NCBI GenBank assembly: GCA_020846145.1
Contig: JADLEL010000108.1
Span: 1-63,199 of the forward strand
From: Pirellulales bacterium
GTDB taxonomy: Bacteria > Planctomycetota > Planctomycetia > Pirellulales > Thermoguttaceae
DNA length: 63,199 nt
Reading direction: 5' to 3'
Made by a program: the position numbers and the translations under genes. Of the stretch, positions 19,578 to 28,007 are shown piece after piece; the first letter of the stretch is position 1, and every line of letters starts with the position of its first letter. The notes under the pieces are model-generated. The model ran no database searches, was not told the DNA's origin, and worked only from the letters and a program-made list of their open reading frames with translations.

Positions 19578-19602
19578 TACTTTAACGCAGAGGAGAACAA
19601 AA

Positions 19603-21867
19603 ATGAGTACCCAAGGACTTCGCAATGCGGCCATTTTGACGTTCATCGTCAGCATGGCCATCCTCTTGGCGGGCGGATTCTTCGCCAAGGACCAGGTGCC
19701 TCCCATTCCAGGCCGTGTCGTCGGCGAGGGAAACCAGATCAGCGACTCCGCGGCGATCCTTCGCGGCCAGGACATTTATCAGCGCTACGGGCTGATGGAC
19801 CACGGCAGCGTGTGGGGACACGGCACGTTGCGGGGCATGGACTTTTCGGCCCATACCTTGCACTGCACGGGTGAACTCGTGAAACAGTTCCTGGCTGCGG
19901 GGAAAGGCGATCCGAACGCCTATCGCCAATTGCCGCCTGCGCCCACCCGGGAGGTCGATCCGCGAGTCGTCGAAGAGATTCGCACCAACCGCTACGACCC
20001 GCGGGAAAACGTTTTGGAGTTGACCCCCGCCCTGGCGTATGCATGGGAGCAGATGCGGGCCTACTGGGACCGGGAGTTTGCGGAGGGAGATGCGCATTAC
20101 GGTTTTCTCGAGGACACCGTGCCCACCGCCCAGGAACGCAAGGATCTCGCCGATTTCTTCGCCTGGACCGCCTGGGCGGCCGGCACCGATCGGCCGGGCT
20201 TGCATTACAGCTATACGAACAATTGGCCGGCCGATCGCAGCGTGGGCAATGTGCCCTCGCCGCATGCCCTCTTGTGGAGCATCGGCTCGATCTTGGCCCT
20301 CTTGCTCGTGCTGGGCCTGATAATTCACGTCGTGCATCGTTACGCCTTTTTCTATGGCGCGGGAGGCAACGCCGTGCAAGCCGCCTATCGCCTTCTGGAA
20401 ATGCCCGTCACGCCTAGCCAGCGGTCCAGCGCCAAGTTTTTCCTCGTGGCCGGCTTGCTCTTCATCGTGCAAATCTTCAACGGCGGATTGATGGCCCACT
20501 ACACGGTTCACCCCGGCACGTTTTATGTGAAGTTCATCGGAGAAATGTATCCTTATAGCTGGGCCAAGAGTTGGCACCTGCAATTGGCGATCTTGTGGAT
20601 CGCCGTCTCCTGGATGGGCACGGCCGTGTATCTGGCCCCCATGGTCGGCGGCCGCGAACCGAAAGCCCAACGACTGCTGGTCAACATCCTCTTCGTGGCC
20701 GCGGTGGCCGTGACCGTGGGCAGTTTGCTGGGCGAGGTGCTGGGCATCAAGGGCTTTTTCGGACAACTCTGGTTCTGGCTGGGCCACCAAGGCTGGGAGT
20801 ATCTCGAACTGGGCCGCCTCTGGCAAATCCTGCTCTTTGGCGGATTGATCTTCTGGCTGGTCGTCGTCTATCGGGCAATGGCCCCGGCGCTGATCTTCGG
20901 CGGCAAGGCTGAAGATCGCGATCGCCGCAGCCTGACCATTTTCTATGTGCTGAGCGCGATTTTCGTCGTCGTCTTTTTCGGTTTCGGACTGATGTACAGC
21001 CGCGGGACGCACCTGACCGTGGCCGATTACTGGCGGTGGTTCGTGGTGCATATTTGGGTGGAAAGCATCTTCGAATTCTTCGGCGTGGCCGTGATCTCGC
21101 TGTTTCTGGTTACGCTGGGCCTGGTATCGGCGAAGTCGGCTTTGCGGGTGGCCTATCTCTCGGCGATCCTCGTGTTCATCGCCGGCATTCCCGGCACCGC
21201 CCACCACTATTTCTGGTACGGCGGGCCGGCGTTCTGGTTGGCGATCGGCGGCGTGTTCAGTTCGCTGGAGCCGATTCCGCTGATCCTATTGGTCGTTCGG
21301 GCATGGATGGAGTATCGATCGATCCACGCCGAAGGGAAGGAGTTTCCTTATCGCTGGCCGCTGTATTTCCTCACCGCCAGCAGCGTGTGGAACTTTTTGG
21401 GCGCCGGCGTATTCGGTTTCCTCATCAACTTGCCGATCATCAATTACTACGAACATGCGACCTATCTGACCGCGAACCACGGCCACACGGCATTGTTCGG
21501 CGTTTACGGCATGTTGGCCATCGCCTTGATCCTCTTTTCCTGGCGCGGTCTCGTCGAGAACCGTTACTGGCACGATGGCATCCTCAAACTGAGTTTCTGG
21601 GGCCTCAACGTCGGACTGTTCCTGATGTTCCTTACGGGACTTTTGCCCATCGGCCTCATTCAGACGTGGCAAAGTTTCGATCAAGGCCTGTGGTTCGCGC
21701 GCAGCGCGGCCTTCTATGAATCGCCGGCCATACAATTGATCGGCAACTGGCGGATCGTGCCCGATTTGATCATTATCCTCCTCGGCGCTTTCCCGCTGAT
21801 GGCCTTCTTGTTGGTCACTTTCCCGCGTTTGCGGAAGCGCAACGAAGACGTGAAGAAGCTCGAATAG
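19603..21867 (+). CDS. norB: Quinol-dependent nitric oxide reductase (qNor)
   Basis: This 754-residue single-subunit enzyme reduces two NO to N2O using quinol. The first helix is followed by a periplasmic cytochrome-c-like domain without a C-x2-C-H site, as in qNor. The heme-copper-type core then follows. Metal-ligand motifs are the SWHLQLAILWI helix, H-I-W-V-E-S-I-F-E (FeB histidine and the two conserved glutamates), A-H-H-Y-F-W (FeB) and N-H-G-H-T-A (heme b3 and heme b). Length matches the qNor family (about 760). A strong GAGGAG site precedes the ATG. It stands alone behind its own FNR-type promoter, so it can be induced separately from the nar-act operon to remove NO. Confidence 0.95.
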   Translation: MSTQGLRNAAILTFIVSMAILLAGGFFAKDQVPPIPGRVVGEGNQISDSAAILRGQDIYQRYGLMDHGSVWGHGTLRGMDFSAHTLHCTGELVKQFLAAGKGDPNAYRQLPPAPTREVDPRVVEEIRTNRYDPRENVLELTPALAYAWEQMRAYWDREFAEGDAHYGFLEDTVPTAQERKDLADFFAWTAWAAGTDRPGLHYSYTNNWPADRSVGNVPSPHALLWSIGSILALLLVLGLIIHVVHRYAFFYGAGGNAVQAAYRLLEMPVTPSQRSSAKFFLVAGLLFIVQIFNGGLMAHYTVHPGTFYVKFIGEMYPYSWAKSWHLQLAILWIAVSWMGTAVYLAPMVGGREPKAQRLLVNILFVAAVAVTVGSLLGEVLGIKGFFGQLWFWLGHQGWEYLELGRLWQILLFGGLIFWLVVVYRAMAPALIFGGKAEDRDRRSLTIFYVLSAIFVVVFFGFGLMYSRGTHLTVADYWRWFVVHIWVESIFEFFGVAVISLFLVTLGLVSAKSALRVAYLSAILVFIAGIPGTAHHYFWYGGPAFWLAIGGVFSSLEPIPLILLVVRAWMEYRSIHAEGKEFPYRWPLYFLTASSVWNFLGAGVFGFLINLPIINYYEHATYLTANHGHTALFGVYGMLAIALILFSWRGLVENRYWHDGILKLSFWGLNVGLFLMFLTGLLPIGLIQTWQSFDQGLWFARSAAFYESPAIQLIGNWRIVPDLIIILLGAFPLMAFLLVTFPRLRKRNEDVKKLE

Positions 21868-21883
21868 AGTTTTAGGCAGTCGT

Positions 21884-21973
21884 TGAAAGAGCGGGATCTC
21901 CAAGAAAAGAAAGCTTGGGAATGGTATTCAATCCAAGTTTGCTAAACCCTTTCAAGAAAACCCCGCTCTTTCA
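21884..21973. repeat. Perfect 12-bp inverted repeat after norB
   Basis: TGAAAGAGCGGG (21884-21895) and CCCGCTCTTTCA (21962-21973) are exact reverse complements, 66 bases apart. The loop contains a smaller CTTGGG/TCCAAG stem. Placed 17 bases after the norB stop, it could fold as a 3' UTR structure. No T-run follows. Confidence 0.55.
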
Positions 21974-22114
21974 TGGTATCTAGATTCATCGAGGTCGCGG
22001 AAGAACCGTCAAGAAAAAATTATCCGTCGCGGGGGTCTAGCCGCGACGGGTTAATGGGGAAACGGCGATTGGATCAATGGTTGGCGAGGGCAAGCTCCCG
22101 GCGGGAAGCTTCGC

Positions 22115-22687
22115 TTACACCAACTCTTTTTTGGCGCCGATCAGCGTTCGCAAGCGTTCGGCCAGCAACGCGGCGTCGAACGGCTTTTTGAACGTCTCGT
22201 TGATCGCCGACCGATCGAAGCTCAGCGAGCTGCCGTCGTCGGGCAGCAAGGCAATCAGAATCACTTCCGAAAACTCGCCGTTCCGGCGGAGATTCTGGCA
22301 AATTTGCAGCGCTTCGGTCCGGCCGATCGAGAAATCCACAATGATGCAGTCGGGATGGAAGCTCTCGGCTTGAATCCCCGCATCGAAGCCGCTCGCCGCC
22401 ACGCCGACCTTGAACGAACGGTCGAGCGGCAACTCGCGCTTCAAGTTTTCGATTAAGACCTGATCCTGGGCGACGACCAGCACTTTGGCCATCGCTTCAT
22501 CTTCCAAATCTCCCAGGGGCATTCCGTGTTCCTTGAGGAACTTGATCAAGTACTCGCGCGGAATGCGGCGGTCTTGGGAACCGGGGATTCGATACCCCTT
22601 AAGCCGGCCCGAGTCGAACCATTTGCTGACGGTGCGCGGGGCCACCTTACAAATTTTGGCGACCTGACCAGTTGTGAAGACCTTCAT
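22115..22687 (-). CDS. Excisionase-type HTH plus receiver-domain regulator
   Basis: The 190-residue protein has a MerR/excisionase-like helix-turn-helix at residues 1-55 (FTTGQVAKICKVAPRTVSKWFDSG, then R-I-P-G-S-Q-D-R-R-I-P). A CheY-like receiver domain follows from about 68 (K-V-L-V-V-A-Q-D), with the acceptor aspartate in D-C-I-I-V-D-F-S and a conserved F-K-K-P near the end. This HTH-first arrangement is the reverse of normal response regulators and is common in planctomycetes. No kinase gene lies beside it. GGAGAG lies 6 bases before the ATG. Targets are unknown. Confidence 0.85.
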   Translation of the reverse strand: MKVFTTGQVAKICKVAPRTVSKWFDSGRLKGYRIPGSQDRRIPREYLIKFLKEHGMPLGDLEDEAMAKVLVVAQDQVLIENLKRELPLDRSFKVGVAASGFDAGIQAESFHPDCIIVDFSIGRTEALQICQNLRRNGEFSEVILIALLPDDGSSLSFDRSAINETFKKPFDAALLAERLRTLIGAKKELV

Positions 22688-23803
22688 CGCAGGCTCTCCG
22701 ATTTATTTTTTGCACGTTGGTTTGGGTTGCGTCGCGAGCGAAGCCTGAGCTTCGCCGGACTTTCTTTTAAGCCCCTTTACCCGCGGAGGACTCCCGTCGT
22801 TCCTTCAACTTCGTCCGAGGACCGTTTTCCGGTTCGCCGAGGCTCAAACCTGGTTCAGCTCGCTGAGGTTCGAATCTCGTTCGACCGTTTACCGTCGTTC
22901 GGAACCGTTTCCGCAGGTATCTGGGTCGGGGCTACGTAATTCGCCGTTTGGCCGTGGTTCAGCTCCTTCTGACCCTTGCCGTACTAATTACATCGGCAAC
23001 CGGGGTATTCGGAAGCCAGAGAAAATCCGTAAAATAGAGAAGGTGTGTCCTAACCTACTTATACCGATTTACTCCAATTCCTTGCATAGTTTCCCGGCGA
23101 ATTACTACACGCGTGGGGAGAGACGCACAGACAGTCCGCTGTGGAGAGTCAGCGCAGACCGTTAAGGCATGGCCTTCTTGTGGCAGGTTCCCCCCTGCAG
23201 CCTATTCTACGCCGGAGGAATCGTTAAATTCAACCATTGTAGAACAAGCCTTCCTGATTCATCTTCGATTATTCCCGAGTAGGACTTTAGAAACTTTATC
23301 CGGTGGTAACGATTGGAGCGGTCCGCCCGGGCGTAGGGGAAATGTCGGATGGTCCGATTTTCTACTGTCTTTTTCGGGATCGAACATTCAACACAAGGTA
23401 AGTGGGATAAGCCTGGAAAGAGAGAAAGATCACTTGGCTTGGAAATAAGCCCCTCCATATTACTTATACTGCATGTTTTTTCTCGGCCCTTTTGGCACAT
23501 GCGACGCCAATAAACGACTCGGAAATTGATCTGGCTAGCTTAGAAAACGGAAAAGTATTTTTCGTGGGGCACTGGATTTCGCATCGTTAACCTCGCAAGT
23601 GTTGTGCAGAATACGCTGCCGAACTCGAAAAGGAATTCGAGTAAAATAATATCGATTGTTAAAAAGCGCGAAAGCCACTACGATGTAAGAAAGGGCAACC
23701 GGGAGCTATAATGCAAGCGGCCGATCGCGGGTGAACAGGCTCCTCCCCCGAAAAGTTTTTTCGCGCCAAAAACCGCGCAGAGGATAAAATGCAGGCGTAA
23801 ACC
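22688..23803. other. 1.1 kb stretch without a credible gene
   Basis: Short open frames on both strands have no recognisable family, no ribosome site and low-complexity composition. Visible structures are GCGAAGC-CTGA-GCTTCGC (22738-22755), which lies in the leader of the minus-strand regulator, and two successive small stems near 23165-23200 (AAGGC/GCCTT and GCAGG/CCTGC). A TATAAT lies at 23707-23712 without a good -35, about 90 bases before the next gene. Confidence 0.5.
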
Positions 23804-24511
23804 ATGTCAACATTCTGCATCGCTTTAATGCTGTTTGCAGTGCAGCCGGTCGCGGGAAACCAAACGGAGAATCAACCTCAAGCGGCTATCTCCCAGGATT
23901 CGCCGCCCTTGGCCGACGGCGAAATCGCGGCCGCGCCGAATCGGAGGGGGAAGGAACTCGAAGAAACTGCCCGTGCGGCATTGCGGCGTTGGGTGAAGAT
24001 CGATAAAACCAACGCCCCCTCCGCCGCCCGCGAGTTCCTTGCTGTGTTCGATGCTCTCAAGCAAGATACCACCCTCCCCCCTGCCACGCGGCGGCAGTTG
24101 GGCGGTCAGGTCCGCAACCGACTCGTTCGACTTGCGGAAATGATTTCGAGAAGCAACGCGGCGAAGCGTCGGAACGATTCTCCGCCCCATCTCGGCAATG
24201 TCCGGGATGCCCCACAAGTTCTCGGCCAGTTGGGCGGAGGCATGAATCGGCCCGGCGGATTGGGCAATCAAAATCGGCCCGCCCAACGCGGCGGATTTGG
24301 CGGCAATCCGGCGAATAATTTCCCTCCCGACGCCGGCGAGGACCTCGTCGCCCTGATTCAAAAGACCATCGCGCCCGCTTCTTGGGATATCAACGGCGGT
24401 CCCGGCTCGATCTACTATTGGCGGCCCGGCCGTGCGCTGGTGATTCGGGCCTCGGAAGATGTACACGAGCAAATCGGCGGAGTATTGGGGCAACTTCATC
24501 AAGGACAGTAG
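23804..24511 (+). CDS. Small secreted protein with STN-like C-terminal segment
   Basis: The 235-residue product has a short hydrophobic N-terminus (FCIALMLFAVQPVAG) likely to be a signal peptide. A charged helical middle and a Gly/Asn/Pro-rich linker (about 145-175) follow. The C-terminal segment is DLVALIQKTIAPASWD, then GGPGSIYYW, then a lone beta-alpha unit ending HEQIGGVLGQL. That final unit recurs in planctomycete secretin-like and hypothetical proteins. Function is unknown. Confidence 0.7.
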   Translation: MSTFCIALMLFAVQPVAGNQTENQPQAAISQDSPPLADGEIAAAPNRRGKELEETARAALRRWVKIDKTNAPSAAREFLAVFDALKQDTTLPPATRRQLGGQVRNRLVRLAEMISRSNAAKRRNDSPPHLGNVRDAPQVLGQLGGGMNRPGGLGNQNRPAQRGGFGGNPANNFPPDAGEDLVALIQKTIAPASWDINGGPGSIYYWRPGRALVIRASEDVHEQIGGVLGQLHQGQ

Positions 24512-24660
24512 TGAAAATCCACCACTGCGGGGGAAAAGAGGGAATCTTGGTTTCGACCTTAGGGGAAAACTGCGGTTTTCCGGCTTGCTAATTATCACTG
24601 GGAAGCCAATAATAGAAGGGGAGATGAGATTCCCCATTCCTTGATGCCGAGAATACCGCC

Positions 24661-25314
24661 ATGAGCCTTGCCGTTGAAGATCATCTCGAAATTGCCGAAG
24701 GCGAGTTGACCGTCGCCGATTTGGTGGATCGGTTCGGTCCCATCCCCATTCGCCGAATTCTCTTGTCCCCATCCCCTGGCACGGCAACGGAGGAAGACGT
24801 AGTTGACCTCGACGACCATGAAGATCGGCTTTGCGAACTGATCGATGGCATTTTAGTGGAGAAGACCGTGGGTTTCTATGAATCTTATTTGACCGTCGCC
24901 ATTATCGCGTTGTTAAGCAATTACGTTCGAGAGCACAAGTTGGGAATAGTCTTGGGTACGGATGGCATGATTCTTCTCTCTCCTGGATTGGTGCGGATTC
25001 CCGACGTTTCGTTCATCTCCTGGAATCGACTGCCCGGTCATAAAGTGCCGCGCGATCCGATTTGCACCGTAATCCCCGATTTGGCCGTCGAGGTTCTCAG
25101 CCGCGGCAACACCAAGAAAGAGATGGATCGCAAACTTACCGATTATTTCACTGCCGGCGTCAGGCAAGTATGGTACGTTTACCCGAAAAAGCGGGAAATT
25201 CAGGTCTTTCATTCGCTCCAGGAATTCCAGACGCTGACCGACAAGCAAACGCTCGAAGGCGGCGACGTTCTGCCCGGTTTCTCCGTGGAAGTGAAAAGTT
25301 TCTTTCCCGAATGA
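24661..25314 (+). CDS. Uma2-family (DUF820) putative endonuclease
   Basis: The 217-residue protein has the Uma2 fold of the PD-(D/E)XK nuclease superfamily: the LCELIDGILVEKTVGFYES start, R-I-P-D-V-S-F-I-S-W, the active-site strand P-D-L-A-V-E-V-L-S-R-G-N-T, and the final DYFTAGVRQVWYVYP helix-strand. The D and E of PD...EV fit the metal-binding residues. The family is greatly amplified in planctomycetes and cyanobacteria and its substrate is unknown. The extra N-terminal 45 residues are less conserved. The stop overlaps the cinA start. Confidence 0.85.
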   Translation: MSLAVEDHLEIAEGELTVADLVDRFGPIPIRRILLSPSPGTATEEDVVDLDDHEDRLCELIDGILVEKTVGFYESYLTVAIIALLSNYVREHKLGIVLGTDGMILLSPGLVRIPDVSFISWNRLPGHKVPRDPICTVIPDLAVEVLSRGNTKKEMDRKLTDYFTAGVRQVWYVYPKKREIQVFHSLQEFQTLTDKQTLEGGDVLPGFSVEVKSFFPE

Positions 25315-26552
25315 CTTTCCTCATGCATGCGGAAATTCTCGCCATCGGCGACGAAATCGTCAGCGGACAAACGCTCGACACCAATTCGCAGTGGCTTAGC
25401 CGGCGGCTCGAAGAGTTTGGCGTTCGCACGCTCTATCACACGACCGTCGGCGATGAATTGGCGCCGGGCGTCGCGGTCTTTCGCCAAGCCGTCGATCGGG
25501 CCGAGATCGTCGTTGCTACCGGCGGTTTAGGCCCCACGGCCGACGATCTCACGCGGGAAGCGCTGGCTCAAGCGGTTAGCCGGGAACTGGCGCTCTACCC
25601 CGAGGCCTTGGAACATATCCGCGCGCTCTTTGCCCGGCGAAAGCGCGAGATGCCCCAACGAAACAAGTCGCAGGCGATGTTTCCCGCCGGCAGCCGGATG
25701 ATTCCCAACGAAAACGGCACGGCGCCGGGCATCGATATGGAAATTCCGCGTGCGGGCCGCAATCCCTGCCGCTTTTTCGCGCTGCCCGGCGTGCCCGCCG
25801 AAATGCGCGAAATGTGGGACGGCTATTTACGCACGGAGATCGCAAAACTTGCCGGCGGCGCGAAAAAAATCGTCAGACGGAAGATCAACTGCTTCGGGGC
25901 GGGCGAAAGCCAGATCGAGGCCATGCTGCCGGACCTGATCCGCCGCGGCCGCTCGCCGACCGTCGGCATCACGGCGAGCAACGCCACCATCTCGCTCCGC
26001 ATCGACGCCGAAGCCGATACCGAAGCAGATTGTCTCCGGCTGATCGATCCAACCGTGCAAACCATCCGCGATTGCCTGGGCGATCTGGTCTTCGGCGAAG
26101 GCGACGACGAATTGCAACATGCCGTAGTGCGATTGCTGAATGAAAAGAAACAAATGCTCGCCGTCGTCGAATGGGGCGCCGGCGGATTGGTTACCCAATG
26201 GTTGAGCGACGCGCCGGATTCGGAAAATTGCTTTTTAAGCGGAATGGTCTATCCGAACTTTCAAGTTTTCAAGCGGTCTCATTCCTTCGATCCAAGTTCC
26301 ACGGAAGAAAAATCCCATATCGAAAAATTCGTCATCGAAACGGGGCGCATTCTCGACGCGGATTGGCTGTTATTGCTCGGCGATATGTCCGATCGAAATC
26401 AAAACGAGTCCATGCGGGTGCATCTTGCGATGGGCAATGAAGATAATTTCAAGATGCAAACAATTACCCAGGGCATTCATCCCGCCTTGCGGAAAATCTA
26501 CACCGCCAAACAAGCGTTGAATCTGGCGAGACGAACCATTCTTGGGCAATGA
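25311..26552 (+). CDS. cinA: CinA-like protein with degenerate C-terminal domain
   Basis: The 413-residue protein has a normal N-terminal CinA/MoCF domain: H-A-E-I-L-A-I-G-D-E-I-V-S-G, T-N-S-Q-W-L-S-R-R-L, and T-G-G-L-G-P-T-A-D-D. This is the ADP-ribose/NMN-related pyrophosphatase-type fold. The C-terminal PncC-like domain is degraded. The canonical A-E-S-C-T-G-G active-site turn is V-E-W-G-A-G-G here, so NMN deamidase activity is probably lost. The start overlapping the previous stop (ATGA) is chosen; the ATG at 25323 is an alternative. Confidence 0.85.
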   Translation: MTFLMHAEILAIGDEIVSGQTLDTNSQWLSRRLEEFGVRTLYHTTVGDELAPGVAVFRQAVDRAEIVVATGGLGPTADDLTREALAQAVSRELALYPEALEHIRALFARRKREMPQRNKSQAMFPAGSRMIPNENGTAPGIDMEIPRAGRNPCRFFALPGVPAEMREMWDGYLRTEIAKLAGGAKKIVRRKINCFGAGESQIEAMLPDLIRRGRSPTVGITASNATISLRIDAEADTEADCLRLIDPTVQTIRDCLGDLVFGEGDDELQHAVVRLLNEKKQMLAVVEWGAGGLVTQWLSDAPDSENCFLSGMVYPNFQVFKRSHSFDPSSTEEKSHIEKFVIETGRILDADWLLLLGDMSDRNQNESMRVHLAMGNEDNFKMQTITQGIHPALRKIYTAKQALNLARRTILGQ

Positions 26553-26581
26553 TCCGAAGAAAACCGCGAAAAACCGCTTTC

Positions 26582-26609
26582 TTGACCTTTCTCCCAAAGA
26601 TGGTATAAT
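26582..26609 (+). promoter_or_regulatory. Promoter of the TPR-AAA operon
   Basis: TTGACC (26582-26587) and TATAAT (26604-26609) are 16 bases apart, close to sigma70 consensus, about 43 bases before the ATG at 26652. Confidence 0.7.
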
Positions 26610-26651
26610 CCCGTTTTTATCGTCAACTGCAACTTTTCAGGTGAACAAGCC

Positions 26652-27998
26652 ATGGGATTCAACGAGGATGCCATACGCGCGCTGCGCGAGGCTTTGGAGA
26701 TTTCGCCCGAAAACGAACCATTGCGCCGGCATTTGGCGGGCGCTTTGGCGGGATTGGGCCGCTTCGAGGAAGCCGAACTGGAATATCGCCAAGCGTTGAA
26801 TCTCAGTCCCCTTAGTACCGAATTGAAAATCGAACTGGCAAAAGTTTATTTTCAACAAGGCAAATTGACGCAGTCTTTGGTGATCGTGGAAGACGTAACC
26901 TCGCATCCCAATCCACCGGGTAAAGCACACGTACTGCATGCACATCTCTTGCTGAGGCGCGGCGACGTTCCCAACGCCGTAGCTCTATATAAACTGGGCG
27001 TGGAAATCGATCCCTCCGCCGCCGACCAGGAATTGTCCGAACGGTTGGGAATCGCGTCTCAAGATCGGGCCGGAGCAGTCTTTGAAGGGCGCGTGCGGGA
27101 ATGCTGGGAGGAGCCGTCCTCCGCTTCGTCGGCCGAAGTCGAGCGCCCCAAGGCGACGTTCCGAGACGTCGGCGGCATGGAGGCGCTTAAGGAAGAGATC
27201 GCCGTAAAAATCATTTATCCGCTGCAACATCCGGAGGTCTTCCAGGCCTACGGCAAATCCGTGGGCGGCGGGATATTGATGTACGGCCCTCCGGGTTGCG
27301 GCAAAACGCATCTCGCGCGAGCGACCGCCGGCGAAATCCGCGCCGGCTTCATTTCGGTCGGCATCAATGACGTTTTAGAGATGTGGATGGGCAACAGCGA
27401 ACGCAATTTGCACGCTCTCTTCGAGCAAGCCCGCGACAACAAACCTTGCGTTCTTTTCTTCGACGAGGTGGACGCCTTGGGAGGACGCCGCTCCGACATG
27501 CACGGCGGCGCCGGCCGGCAGCTCATCAACCAGTTCCTTGCGGAGATGGACGGCGTGAACTGCTCGAACGAAGGCGTGCTGATCCTTGCCGCCAGCAACG
27601 CCCCCTGGCATGTCGATCCCGCCTTCCGCCGGCCGGGCCGGTTCGATCGCATCCTCTTCGTGCCCCCTCCCGATGCGCCTGGCCGGGCGGCGATCTTGCG
27701 CATCCATTGCGCCGGAAAACCCGCCGAAAATCTCGATTTCGAGCACGTCGCGAAAAAAACCGACGGCTTCTCGGGAGCCGATCTGAAAGCCGTGGTCGAT
27801 ATGGCCGTGGAAAACAAGCTCCGCCAAGCCATGCGGTCGGGAAACATCGTGCTTTTGGCCACCAAGGATTTGGCCGCCGCCGCGCAGACGCTCCGGCCGA
27901 CCACGCGGGAATGGTTCTCTACGGCGCGGAACTACGCCACGTATTCCAATCAAGGCGGACTGTACGACGACGTCCTGAAATACTTGAAAATCGGTTAA
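26652..27998 (+). CDS. TPR-AAA+ ATPase (Cdc48/FtsH-like single AAA module)
   Basis: The 448-residue protein carries about four TPR-like helical repeats (residues 1-125; ALEISPENEPLRRHLAGAL, ALNLSPLSTELKIELAKVY). One classical AAA module follows: Walker A G-P-P-G-C-G-K-T, Walker B V-L-F-F-D-E-V-D-A-L, sensor A-A-S-N-A-P, and arginine fingers F-R-R-P-G-R-F-D-R. The closest relatives by motif are Cdc48/spastin-type ATPases, which unfold or remodel protein complexes. With no protease domain it probably acts as a chaperone on clients chosen by the TPR part. The next gene starts 9 bases on and also has TPRs. Confidence 0.85.
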   Translation: MGFNEDAIRALREALEISPENEPLRRHLAGALAGLGRFEEAELEYRQALNLSPLSTELKIELAKVYFQQGKLTQSLVIVEDVTSHPNPPGKAHVLHAHLLLRRGDVPNAVALYKLGVEIDPSAADQELSERLGIASQDRAGAVFEGRVRECWEEPSSASSAEVERPKATFRDVGGMEALKEEIAVKIIYPLQHPEVFQAYGKSVGGGILMYGPPGCGKTHLARATAGEIRAGFISVGINDVLEMWMGNSERNLHALFEQARDNKPCVLFFDEVDALGGRRSDMHGGAGRQLINQFLAEMDGVNCSNEGVLILAASNAPWHVDPAFRRPGRFDRILFVPPPDAPGRAAILRIHCAGKPAENLDFEHVAKKTDGFSGADLKAVVDMAVENKLRQAMRSGNIVLLATKDLAAAAQTLRPTTREWFSTARNYATYSNQGGLYDDVLKYLKIG

Positions 27999-28007
27999 CG
28001 CAAAACC

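Noticed and set aside
22865..22878. GAGGTTCGAATCTC, resembling a tRNA T-arm
   Set aside because: Only three pairs form around the loop, and no acceptor, D or anticodon stems can be drawn.
22526..22939. Plus-strand frame of 137 codons opposite the HTH/receiver gene
   Set aside because: No ribosome site and no recognisable family, and most of it is antisense to a good regulator gene.
23113..23448. Plus-strand frame of 111 codons in the 1.1 kb gap
   Set aside because: Composition is unlike the neighbours, with no start signal and no family; treated as chance.
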